From Thiopontia sp013349825 (GTDB lineage: Bacteria; Pseudomonadota; Gammaproteobacteria; GCF-002020875), in NCBI GenBank assembly GCA_963981015.1, contig CAXCCG010000089.1, positions 1 through 9,104 of the forward strand: DNA of 9,104 nucleotides, given 5' to 3'. A model generated the notes under the pieces. That model did not search any database, was not told where the DNA came from, and worked only from the letters and a program-made list of their open reading frames with translations. Position 1 is the stretch's first letter. Each line of letters starts with the position of its first letter. Both the position numbers and the translations under genes were made by a program. Below are positions 1-5,530 of this stretch, in pieces.

Positions 1-163
1 CCGCTGAAAGCATCTAAGCGGGAAGCCTCACCCAAGATAAGATCTCCCTAGACTTTTAAAGTCTCTAAAGGTCCGTCGAAGACTACGACGTTGATAGGCA
101 GGGTGTGGAAGCACAGCAATGTGTGAAGCTAACCTGTACTAATTAACCGTGAGGCTTGATCAT
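1..163 (+). rRNA. rrl: 23S ribosomal RNA, 3' end (partial)
   Basis: This is the last part of the large-subunit rRNA, cut by the left edge of the window. The sequence follows the conserved bacterial 23S 3' end closely: AAGCGGGAAGCC near 17-28, GACGTTGATAGGC near 87-99, CTAACCTGTACTAATTAACC near 129-148, and GAGGCTT at 151-157. The mature end is placed near 163 by comparison with E. coli and may be off by a few bases. It is followed in the same direction by 5S rRNA, the usual rrn operon order. No protein should be called across it. Confidence 0.97.
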
Positions 164-168
164 ATAAC

Positions 169-185
169 ACCCAAATTATTTGGGT
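169..185 (+). repeat. short palindrome in the 23S-5S spacer
   Basis: ACCCAAAT and ATTTGGGT flank a single T, a perfect 17-base inverted repeat just after the 23S 3' end. In the transcript it would form a hairpin and may mark the start of the spacer or an RNase III type processing stem. The structure is visible in the sequence; the role is inferred. Confidence 0.6.
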
Positions 186-238
186 ATCACATGATCGATA
201 TGAGTAACCCACAACTTTTTACAGTTTTTCCAAATTTG

Positions 239-264
239 GTTATAGAGTCATATGACTCTATAAC
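239..264 (+). repeat. 26-bp perfect palindrome upstream of 5S rRNA
   Basis: GTTATAGAGTCAT is followed at once by its exact reverse complement, giving a 26-bp palindrome with no spacer. It ends 10 bases before the 5S rRNA. In the precursor RNA it could fold into a hairpin of about 11 pairs with a tight loop, a plausible processing signal for 5S maturation. It could also be a protein-binding palindrome in DNA, though its place inside an rrn transcription unit favours RNA processing. Confidence 0.7.
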
Positions 265-274
265 TATCAAAGAT

Positions 275-393
275 TGCTTAGTGACCATAGAGTCCTGGAC
301 CCACCTGATCCCATCTCGAACTCAGAAGTGAAACAGGTCATCGCCAATGGTAGTGTGGGGTCTCCCCATGTGAGAGTAGGACATTACTAGGCT
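275..393 (+). rRNA. rrf: 5S ribosomal RNA
   Basis: Complete 5S rRNA of about 118 bases. The core matches the E. coli gene well, including CCCACCTGATCCCAT, CGAACTCAGAAGTGAAAC, ATGGTAGTGTGGGGTCTCCC and GAGAGTAGG. The ends pair to form helix I: GCTTAGTG at 276-283 with the strand ending TAGGC at 392, including wobble pairs. The ends are set from this helix and may be off by one or two bases. It lies about 110 bases after 23S and is followed by a strong terminator, so it is the last gene of this rrn operon; no tRNA is seen after it. Confidence 0.96.
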
Positions 394-405
394 TAAACTC
401 AAAAA

Positions 406-440
406 CCCCGTTCAGTGATACTGGACGGGGTTTTTTCTTT
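406..440 (+). terminator. rho-independent terminator of the rrn operon, probably bidirectional
   Basis: CCCCGTTCAG at 406-415 pairs with CTGGACGGGG at 421-430 through ten positions with one G-T wobble around the loop TGATA. Six Ts follow on the plus strand, then more after a C. On the minus strand the same stem is followed by five Ts, from the A-run at 401-405, so it can also stop transcription coming leftward from pyrD. The rrn operon and pyrD are convergent here. Confidence 0.93.
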
Positions 441-487
441 TTTAATGAAATACCTTGTTCTGCCTCTTTAAGCTAGGTCCTGACCAA

Positions 488-1453
488 CTAACAGCCACAG
501 GCAGGTGTTGCAGGTGCGGGTAGATTGACCTCTAAGGTGCCAACCAATTCACTTAAGGAGCTGACCTGATAGTTTTCCATATAGGTAAGAATTCCATCAT
601 TGATACTTTTGCAGATCAATGGATCATTAAATAAGGCAGTTCCTACGCCTATTGTGGAAGCACCTGCGATGATAAACTCCAGTGCGTCTTCAGCAGAATT
701 AATACCACCTTGCCCTATGATTGGAATATTGTGTTGTTTACATACTTGATATACTTGATGAACTTTTAATAGGGCAACCGGCTTGATCGCTGGCCCAGAG
801 AGTCCCCCCTGATTATTGCCGATCACAGGACGGCGTTTGTGGATGTCGATAGACATCCCCATCAACGTGTTGATTACAGAAAAACTATCGGTCCCCGCAT
901 CAATACAGCGCGATGCGTTATGGGCAATGTCAGTCTGGTTTGGGGATAACTTTGTAATTAAAGGTTTGTTTGTTGCTTTACGACAAACTTCAACAACACG
1001 CGCCGAGACCTCAGGGTCATTGCCAAAAACTGCACCTCCCTCTTTTACATTGGGACAAGAGATATTGATTTCAATGGCATCTACTGGGGAATTATCAAAA
1101 AGCGCTGTGATCTCTCCATACTCTTCAATGCTTGACCCGGAAATGTTTGCAATAAAACGAGTCTCAGTAAAATCAAGAGTGGGAAGTATTTTATCAATCA
1201 CATACCGTGCCCCCGGATTCTGCAAGCCGATTGAATTAATCATCCCTCCCGGAGTCTCAATGACTCGATGGGGCGTATTACCGAGTCGCGGCTCAAGTGT
1301 CGTTCCTTTCAAGCATATAGCACCAATATCCTGGTTTGAGTAGCCATTGATACGGGTGTACTCTTCACCAAAGCCTACACAGCCAGAGAGTAGTACAATC
1401 GGTGTCTGCATTTCGATACCACAAAATGCTACATTGAGGGATGGTTTTTCCAT
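488..1453 (-). CDS. pyrD: dihydroorotate dehydrogenase, class 1B-type catalytic subunit
   Basis: The product (321 aa) should oxidise dihydroorotate to orotate in de novo pyrimidine synthesis, using FMN in a cytoplasmic TIM barrel. Visible motifs are KGTT (49-52), NSIGLQNPG (73-81), the loop NISCPNVKEGG with catalytic Cys133 (130-140), KLSPN, INTLMGM, GGLSGPAIKPVA, GQGGI and GVGTALF. Cysteine as base and the ISCPNVKEGG sequence fit class 1B (Bacillus PyrD type). Class 2 enzymes, usual in gammaproteobacteria, use serine and carry an N-terminal membrane extension. Class 1B normally needs the electron-transfer partner PyrK, which is not in this window. The start ATG at 1453 gives family length; the frame is open upstream to 1582, but that would run into trmL. 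The C-terminus has an odd tail ending PACGC. A possible -10 (TATAAC, 1481-1486) lies upstream. No ferredoxin domain is present, so PreA is unlikely. Confidence 0.9.
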   Translation of the reverse strand: MEKPSLNVAFCGIEMQTPIVLLSGCVGFGEEYTRINGYSNQDIGAICLKGTTLEPRLGNTPHRVIETPGGMINSIGLQNPGARYVIDKILPTLDFTETRFIANISGSSIEEYGEITALFDNSPVDAIEINISCPNVKEGGAVFGNDPEVSARVVEVCRKATNKPLITKLSPNQTDIAHNASRCIDAGTDSFSVINTLMGMSIDIHKRRPVIGNNQGGLSGPAIKPVALLKVHQVYQVCKQHNIPIIGQGGINSAEDALEFIIAGASTIGVGTALFNDPLICKSINDGILTYMENYQVSSLSELVGTLEVNLPAPATPACGC

Positions 1454-1486
1454 GATCTGGTTTTCCGTTGAAAATATGGAGTTATA

Positions 1487-1948
1487 TTGAATATTGTTCT
1501 TTACGAACCTGAGATCGCACCCAATACGGGTAACATTATACGTCTTTGTGCCAATGCAGGTGCACAGCTTCACTTGATTCATCCGCTTGGATTTTCATTG
1601 GATGAGAAAAGATTACGCAGGGCAGGACTCGATTATAGAGAGTTTGTCTCAATAAAAGAGTATGTAAGCCTGGATGAGTGTTTAGCACAGTTTGACCCCC
1701 GCCGAATCTTCGCTGCAACTACCCATGCAAGTGGAGCACACTCTTCACCTTGCTATCAAATAGATGATGTATTTCTATTCGGACCAGAGAGCCGGGGTCT
1801 ACCCGCTGCTGTGCGTGATAGTTTTCCACTAGCGCAGCGTATCCGAATACCGATGATGGCAGAGAGTCGTAGTTTGAATCTCTCGAATGCGGTTGCAATT
1901 GTGTTGTATGAGGCTTTACGTCAGACGGAATGGGGAGGGCTCGGTTAG
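1487..1948 (+). CDS. trmL: tRNA (cytidine/uridine-2'-O)-methyltransferase TrmL
   Basis: TrmL is a small SPOUT-fold enzyme that methylates the 2'-OH of the wobble nucleotide 34 in leucine tRNAs using S-adenosylmethionine, acting as a dimer in the cytoplasm. The 153-residue product is collinear with E. coli TrmL (about 157 aa): N-terminal NIVLYEPEIAPNTGNIIRLC, then RRAGLDY, and the knotted SAM-binding end with FGPESRGLP, RIPMMAESRSLNLSNAVAIV and YEALRQ. The start is TTG, supported by GGAG at 1478-1481 five bases upstream and by alignment of the first residues. It is divergent from pyrD with only 33 bases between starts, so promoters must overlap the neighbouring coding sequence. It is convergent with gpsA. 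In E. coli trmL also lies near gpsA and secB, with cysE between; no cysE is seen here. Confidence 0.94.
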   Translation: MNIVLYEPEIAPNTGNIIRLCANAGAQLHLIHPLGFSLDEKRLRRAGLDYREFVSIKEYVSLDECLAQFDPRRIFAATTHASGAHSSPCYQIDDVFLFGPESRGLPAAVRDSFPLAQRIRIPMMAESRSLNLSNAVAIVLYEALRQTEWGGLG

Positions 1949-1959
1949 TAGTCGATCAG

Positions 1960-1983
1960 TAATACTATATTGTTTGAGTATTA
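1960..1983. terminator. AT-rich inverted repeat between convergent trmL and gpsA
   Basis: TAATACT (1960-1966) and AGTATTA (1977-1983) form a 7-pair stem with a ten-base loop, overlapping the gpsA stop codon. It is the only inverted repeat in the 32-base gap between the convergent genes. It has no GC-rich stem and no clear T-run on either strand, so it is at best a weak bidirectional terminator. Confidence 0.25.
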
Positions 1984-3006
1984 ACTTTCTGGTTTACGGT
2001 TTCGTTGTAACAGTGTATTAACCGCTTCAGAGGGTGACTTTCCACGGTGTAACACCTGCGCAACCTGTTCTGTGATGGGCATCTCAATTCCAAGCTGATC
2101 GGCCATTTCAGATACATCACGCGCGGCCTCGACCCCCTCAACGACTTGGCCAATATCATCAAGAGCCTTTTGCAGCGGATGACCGCGACCGATTGCCAAC
2201 CCTAAACGACGATTTCTAGACTGGTTATCAGTACAGGTCAGCACCAAATCACCCAGCCCACTCAGCCCCATAAAAGTCTCTTGTCTTCCATTGAGCCGTA
2301 TCCCCAACTTCATCTGCTCATGGAGTCCACGAGTCATCAGTGCTGCACGTGTATTGGCACCAAAACCAAGTCCATCGGCAATACCTGCAGCTATTGCAAG
2401 AATATTCTTTGTGGTTCCACCCACTTCAACGCCAGCCAGATCGTTGCTGGTGTAACAACGAAATATCTCACTATGAAATAACTCTGCTACAGCATGTGCC
2501 TGTTGATGATCATTAGAGGCTACAGTAACAGCTGTTGGTAGCCCTTTTGCAACCTCCAGAGCAAAAGTGGGTCCGGAGAGCAGTGCTTTTGGATGTGTTT
2601 CTCCAAGCTCTTCTTCAACAACCTGGTGAAGTAATTTGTGAGAGACCTGTTCAACACCCTTAGTCGCCCAGATTAGTGTGGAGTCATCCTCTATTACTGC
2701 TTTGATCTGCTGCAGAAGATTGCGAAAAACTGCACTGGGAACTGCAAGCAGAATCTTTTCAGCCCCTTCTACTGTTGAGTGGATATCGGTATCAGTACGG
2801 AGTGATTCGGGGAGTAAAAATCCGGGAAGATATTGTCGGTTTTCTCGTAGTGATTCAATTTCAGTTATATGCGCTGGGCGATGTCCCCACAGTGAGACCT
2901 TGTGACCGTTGCGGGCCAGTTGGATTGCCAAAGCGGTGCCCCATGAACCGGCCCCCAGCACAGCAACCTTCTGTGGAGCATTATTAACGACTGGTGGTTG
3001 TTGAAT
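1981..3006 (-). CDS. gpsA: glycerol-3-phosphate dehydrogenase [NAD(P)+], probable non-ATG start
   Basis: GpsA reduces dihydroxyacetone phosphate to sn-glycerol 3-phosphate with NAD(P)H, supplying the phospholipid backbone; it is cytosolic. Visible motifs are the Rossmann loop GAGSWGTAL, WATKG, LSGPTFALEVA, GGTTKNILAIAAG with the catalytic Lys, GFGANTRAALMTRGL, GLGDLVLTCTDNQSRNRR, VVEGVEA and MPITEQV. The first ordinary start codon in frame is GTG at 2961, but it begins inside the first Rossmann strand and drops KVA of KVAVLGAG. The frame stays open upstream without ATG, GTG or TTG until a stop at 3034-3036. The candidates are ATT at 3006, whose A is also the last base of the secB TGA, or CTG at 3009. 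GGAG lies 11 and 8 bases upstream of them. ATT is used here, giving 341 residues; if only ordinary starts are allowed, read 1981-2961. It is the last gene of the operon after secB. Confidence 0.9.
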   Translation of the reverse strand: MQQPPVVNNAPQKVAVLGAGSWGTALAIQLARNGHKVSLWGHRPAHITEIESLRENRQYLPGFLLPESLRTDTDIHSTVEGAEKILLAVPSAVFRNLLQQIKAVIEDDSTLIWATKGVEQVSHKLLHQVVEEELGETHPKALLSGPTFALEVAKGLPTAVTVASNDHQQAHAVAELFHSEIFRCYTSNDLAGVEVGGTTKNILAIAAGIADGLGFGANTRAALMTRGLHEQMKLGIRLNGRQETFMGLSGLGDLVLTCTDNQSRNRRLGLAIGRGHPLQKALDDIGQVVEGVEAARDVSEMADQLGIEMPITEQVAQVLHRGKSPSEAVNTLLQRNRKPES

Positions 3007-3488
3007 CAGTGTTGCGTCTCCGTGCTGGTTGCATCATCACTCTGAGCCTGTTTCTGTAAGTTTTGAGCATAGAGCGCATCAAAATTGATTGGGGCAAGCA
3101 ATAGAGGAGGAAATCCGCCTTTGGTTGTGAGATCAGAAACAGCTTCGCGTGCATACGGGAATAGGATATTGGGGGCATAAGCGCCTAATAGCTGTCCCAT
3201 TGCCCCCTCTTCAAAACCGGAAACAGTGAAGATCCCTGCTTGTTGAACTTCAACCAGAAAAGCTGTTTCATTATTGACAGTAATCGTTGTGGTTAGACTC
3301 AATACAACTTCAAATACATTTTCACCAATCTTTGTGTGTTGTGTACCTATCTGAAGATTGGTCTCGGGCTCCCATTTTTCTTGAAAAATTGCAGGAGATT
3401 GAGGAGATTCATAAGAGACGTCTTTCAGGTAGATCTTTTGGATATCAAAAGTCTGACTAGGAGTTTCACTGTTGTTCTCATCGCTCAT
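3006..3488 (-). CDS. secB: protein-export chaperone SecB
   Basis: SecB is a cytosolic tetrameric chaperone that keeps preproteins unfolded and hands them to SecA. The 160-residue product is full length for the family. It shows FDIQKIYLKDVSYESPQSP near the N-terminus (14-32), the beta region FEVVLSLTTTITVNNETAFLVEVQQAGIF split over 59-87, and the conserved C-terminal core with FPYAREAVSDLTTKGGFPPLLLAPINFDALY (109-139), followed by a polar tail. SecB occurs mainly in proteobacteria. A clear purine-rich ribosome binding site is not obvious upstream of the ATG; TGAG ten bases away is weak. It follows trxC after 59 bases and its stop touches the proposed gpsA start. The grxC-secB-gpsA order is known from E. 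coli. Confidence 0.96.
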   Translation of the reverse strand: MSDENNSETPSQTFDIQKIYLKDVSYESPQSPAIFQEKWEPETNLQIGTQHTKIGENVFEVVLSLTTTITVNNETAFLVEVQQAGIFTVSGFEEGAMGQLLGAYAPNILFPYAREAVSDLTTKGGFPPLLLAPINFDALYAQNLQKQAQSDDATSTETQH

Positions 3489-3547
3489 AAAGGGTTACTC
3501 AGTTAGTAGGTTGTAATATCGACACTGTTATTAGTGAAAAAGTGGTG

Positions 3548-3982
3548 TCATGAAAATTTTCTGATCCATTGGATTAGCTGTGGAAGAGCCATCGCCCCGG
3601 CTTGGCGCCCGATCTCACGTCCATGTTTAAAGATCGCAACAGTAGGGATACTCTGGATGTTGTATTGTGCGGAGAGCGTCTGATGCTGTTCTGTATTGAC
3701 CTTTGCGAGCCGATAGAGGGGTTGTAGCTGCTTTGCGGCCTGGTTGAAAACAGGGGCCATCATCTTGCAGGGGCCACACCAACTGGCCCAGAAATCAACC
3801 ACAACCGGAATATCATTTTTAGAGATATGGCGCAGAAAATTGCTGCTGGAAAGTTCCAGAGGTTGATCGTTGAAGAGAGTGTCATGACACTTTCCACACT
3901 GCCCGCCATCATTCAGTTTTGTAGCAGGAAGACGATTGATGCTGTCACAATGTGGGCAGACGATATGTAATGCATCAGCCAT
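3548..3982 (-). CDS. trxC: thioredoxin 2 (zinc-binding thioredoxin TrxC)
   Basis: TrxC is a cytosolic disulfide reductase induced by oxidative stress in E. coli. The product (144 aa, close to 139 in E. coli) has the distinctive N-terminal zinc ribbon with Cys9, Cys12 (CPHC) and Cys29, Cys32 (CGKC). The thioredoxin fold follows: VVDFWASWCGPC with active cysteines 69 and 72, KVNTEQ, and SIPT with the cis-proline at 113. The ATG at 3982 puts the zinc motif at the usual distance from the N-terminus. It lies nine bases after grxC, so the two are co-transcribed. In E. coli trxC is not in the yibN-grxC-secB cluster, so its placement here between grxC and secB groups the thiol reductants together. 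Confidence 0.95.
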   Translation of the reverse strand: MADALHIVCPHCDSINRLPATKLNDGGQCGKCHDTLFNDQPLELSSSNFLRHISKNDIPVVVDFWASWCGPCKMMAPVFNQAAKQLQPLYRLAKVNTEQHQTLSAQYNIQSIPTVAIFKHGREIGRQAGAMALPQLIQWIRKFS

Positions 3983-3991
3983 AACTCTGGC

Positions 3992-4246
3992 TCAGGCCTC
4001 AAGTAGCGGGTCCAACTCACCTGCAGCATTGAGTGCGGAGAGATCATCAAACCCTCCAACATGGTAGTCACCTATAAAAATTTGAGGGACTGTTTTACGC
4101 TTGCTGCGTAGCTCCATCTGTGACCATGCCTCAGCATCACCATCAATAAAAATTTTAGTATATTCCACGCCCTTGCGTTCCAGTAAGGCTTCAGCCATGC
4201 GGCAATAGGGACAGGTTTGTGTGCAATAGACTTCAATTTTGGGCAT
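3992..4246 (-). CDS. grxC: glutaredoxin 3 (GrxC)
   Basis: GrxC reduces disulfides and glutathione-mixed disulfides using glutathione in the cytoplasm. The 84-residue product has the dithiol active site CPYC at 12-15, an extra Cys8 before it, TVPQIFIG with the cis-proline (52-59), and the glutathione-binding GGFDDL (64-69). The length equals the normal family length of 80-90 aa. The ATG at 4246 is preceded by GGAGG about ten bases upstream, a good ribosome binding site. It stands 29 bases after the rhodanese gene and nine before trxC. The yibN-grxC-secB order matches E. coli. Confidence 0.96.
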   Translation of the reverse strand: MPKIEVYCTQTCPYCRMAEALLERKGVEYTKIFIDGDAEAWSQMELRSKRKTVPQIFIGDYHVGGFDDLSALNAAGELDPLLEA

Positions 4247-4275
4247 CGTGGTTTAACCTCCAAATGTTATATGGG

Positions 4276-4704
4276 CTATTTATAGGTGACAGGCAGTCCT
4301 GCACTTTTCCATGAAAGAATTCCGCCTTTTAAGTTATAGACCTGTTCAAACCCCTTTTTCTTCATCTGTGAACAGGCAACACCAGAACGTGACCCTGAAC
4401 GGCAAATTACGATGACTGGCTGAGATCGATGAGTCTCAAGGGAGTCTAACTTCTCCTTGAGTTGGCTGAGCGGAATATGAGAGGCGCGTTCAACTTTCCC
4501 GTCTTTGGCAAATTCATCCTGAGTACGGACATCCAGAAGTAGTGCCTGGTCATTGTTAAGAATGCGCACAGCAGATTCTGCGGAGATTGATTCAAAGCCA
4601 CGCAGACGGTCTCCAAAAACATTGAAGATCAGCATGGCGAGGGTGATCAGAAATGCAGTAACCAACTCCCAGTGGTTAACAGTAAAGGTGGATAGCTCTT
4701 GCAT
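4276..4704 (-). CDS. yibN: membrane-anchored rhodanese-like sulfurtransferase (YibN-like)
   Basis: The product (142 aa) has an N-terminal membrane segment (about 12-31, WELVTAFLITLAMLIFNVFG) and one rhodanese domain (about 40-140). Domain motifs are LLLDVRTQDEF (56-66), the active-site loop CRSGSRS with Cys101 (101-107), a second Cys111, and LKGGILSW (125-132). An intact loop suggests it can carry a persulfide on Cys101, probably at the inner face of the membrane. The start MQEL at 4704 matches the N-terminus of E. coli YibN; an in-frame TTG at 4722 would add six residues and has no better ribosome binding site. Its place before grxC matches yibN in E. coli. Its place after a DUF2892 protein and an ArsR regulator also recalls ygaV-ygaP, where rhodanese and DUF2892 are fused. 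The substrate is not known. Confidence 0.88.
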   Translation of the reverse strand: MQELSTFTVNHWELVTAFLITLAMLIFNVFGDRLRGFESISAESAVRILNNDQALLLDVRTQDEFAKDGKVERASHIPLSQLKEKLDSLETHRSQPVIVICRSGSRSGVACSQMKKKGFEQVYNLKGGILSWKSAGLPVTYK

Positions 4705-4728
4705 CAGCAGTATTGTTACCAATCAGGG

Positions 4729-4968
4729 TTATGAATTGTTGCTATCTTCAGCAGACCAGTTGCAGGGCTTGCCAATACTCATAGCGGTGAGAATCTTTTC
4801 AGGTAGACAGAATTTTGTAAAACCGCTCTGGAACAGGTTCAGGCCTACAAAGGCGGTAAACCAGAGCCAGTTGCTGTGGTGAAAAATGGGGCTTCCATCC
4901 GCTCCCAGCCCGAGAGAGAGCAGTACAAAAAAACCAGCCATAATGCGAAGAATCTGTTCTCTAGTCAT
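4729..4968 (-). CDS. DUF2892 family small inner-membrane protein (YgaP transmembrane-like)
   Basis: This 79-residue product resembles the DUF2892 family, which includes the C-terminal membrane part of E. coli YgaP. Two membrane segments are visible: about 7-22 (LRIMAGFFVLLSLGLG) and about 33-50 (NWLWFTAFVGLNLFQSGF). They are followed by the conserved-looking FCLPEKIL (53-60) and a second cysteine in KPCNW. Cys54 and Cys69 could receive or pass sulfane sulfur, but that is inference. The ATG at 4968 is preferred over an upstream in-frame start (5022), because AAAGG lies about seven bases upstream and the family starts at this kind of NTRxQxLRxxAG sequence. It is 24 bases before the rhodanese gene and 114 bases after the ArsR gene. 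No function beyond membrane association can be read from the sequence. Confidence 0.82.
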   Translation of the reverse strand: MTREQILRIMAGFFVLLSLGLGADGSPIFHHSNWLWFTAFVGLNLFQSGFTKFCLPEKILTAMSIGKPCNWSAEDSNNS

Positions 4969-5013
4969 CAATCTACCTTTTGTTGTTTTGTTTTTTGCTG
5001 GGTTAACAGATAC

Positions 5014-5066
5014 AAGGCTCAAGCCTTATCCAGCCAGCTATTATAGCTGGAGAGTTCGCAGCCGAA
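5014..5066 (-). promoter_or_regulatory. cluster of three inverted repeats with a TATAAT box between the ArsR gene and the DUF2892 gene
   Basis: The 114-base gap holds three inverted repeats in a row: AAGGCT-CA-AGCCTT (5014-5027), CCAGCTA-TTA-TAGCTGG (5034-5050) and TTCG-CAGC-CGAA (5055-5066). On the minus strand the centre of the middle one reads TATAAT (5040-5045), a perfect -10 box. The -35 region is poor (around 5063-5068), as is often seen in regulated promoters. The layout fits a second promoter for the DUF2892-rhodanese-redox genes with an operator over the -10. It could instead be hairpins in a long leader that tune expression after the ArsR gene. No T-run follows on the minus strand, so a terminator is unlikely. 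Confidence 0.4.
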
Positions 5067-5082
5067 TAGCCATAGACAGCGA

Positions 5083-5424
5083 TTAACAGCGACAGAAAAC
5101 CTCTTTCATCATCCCGATCAATTTCAACGTACGATTATCTCCCACCATGTAGAAAACACGGTTGGCCTCTTTGTAAGAGTCGAGGATGCCACGGTCGCGT
5201 AGTGTAGAGAGATGTTGCGAGATATTGCTTTGCGAAGTACCTACGGCATCCACAATTTGCTGAACACTCAGCTCCTTGTTTCCCAGAACACAAAGAATTT
5301 TGAGGCGAAGAGGGTGAGACATGGCCTTGAGAGAGCGTGAAGCACGATCAATATCCTCATCATTCCCCAGTAAACCATCGGTGTCGTCACAGCCGCTACT
5401 CTCCATTGTTGCAGATTCACTCAT
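5083..5424 (-). CDS. ArsR-family transcriptional regulator, likely persulfide-sensing (SqrR/BigR/YgaV type)
   Basis: The 113-residue product has a winged helix-turn-helix of the ArsR type: RSLKAMSHPLRLKILCVLG (30-48), recognition region VGTSQSNISQHLSTLRDRGIL (61-81), and wing SYKEANRVFYMV (83-94). Cys45 in helix 2 and Cys111 in the last helix are 66 residues apart. From memory this is the spacing of the reactive pairs in SqrR (41/107) and BigR and HlyU (38/104), which form polysulfide or disulfide bridges; no CxC metal motif of the ArsR arsenic type lies in the recognition helix. Additional cysteines are Cys12 in an acidic N-terminal tail and Cys113. The ATG at 5424 has GAGGA about 11 bases upstream; Met7 is an alternative start. 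As first gene of the leftward operon with DUF2892 and rhodanese genes, it probably represses its own operon until sulfane sulfur accumulates. The ligand is inferred. Confidence 0.88.
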   Translation of the reverse strand: MSESATMESSGCDDTDGLLGNDEDIDRASRSLKAMSHPLRLKILCVLGNKELSVQQIVDAVGTSQSNISQHLSTLRDRGILDSYKEANRVFYMVGDNRTLKLIGMMKEVFCRC

Positions 5425-5470
5425 GATTCTGATTTTCCTCTATCCTTGAGTTGTAAATTAAGCTTCTGCA

Positions 5471-5497
5471 AGTATAGATCATTCATCAATGGATGAA
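5471..5497 (-). promoter_or_regulatory. candidate promoter and operator of the ArsR-gene operon
   Basis: On the minus strand TATACT (5471-5476) is a good -10 box about 47 bases before the ArsR ATG. Just upstream lies a perfect inverted repeat TTCATC-AATG-GATGAA (5482-5497), within the spacer to a weak -35. A repressor bound there would block the polymerase, which fits self-regulation by the ArsR protein. The repeat is seen directly; the binding and the promoter are inferred. Confidence 0.4.
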
Positions 5498-5530
5498 GTG
5501 GCTATATCCTTGGAGAGACCCCATTTTTTG

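Noticed and set aside
149..331. Short open frame on the plus strand across the 23S end and 5S
   Set aside because: It lies over rRNA and its spacer and has no ribosome binding site or recognisable product.
816..1343. 175-codon open frame on the plus strand opposite pyrD
   Set aside because: It is antisense to a clearly conserved enzyme, its product is unrecognised, and its openness is explained by codon use in pyrD.
1454..1582. 43-codon N-terminal extension of pyrD
   Set aside because: It overlaps the start of trmL and encodes no known part of dihydroorotate dehydrogenases.
3489..3547. Separate secB promoter or terminator in the trxC-secB gap
   Set aside because: Only a weak TTTTCA/TATTAC pair and a 4-bp hairpin are visible, not enough to call either.
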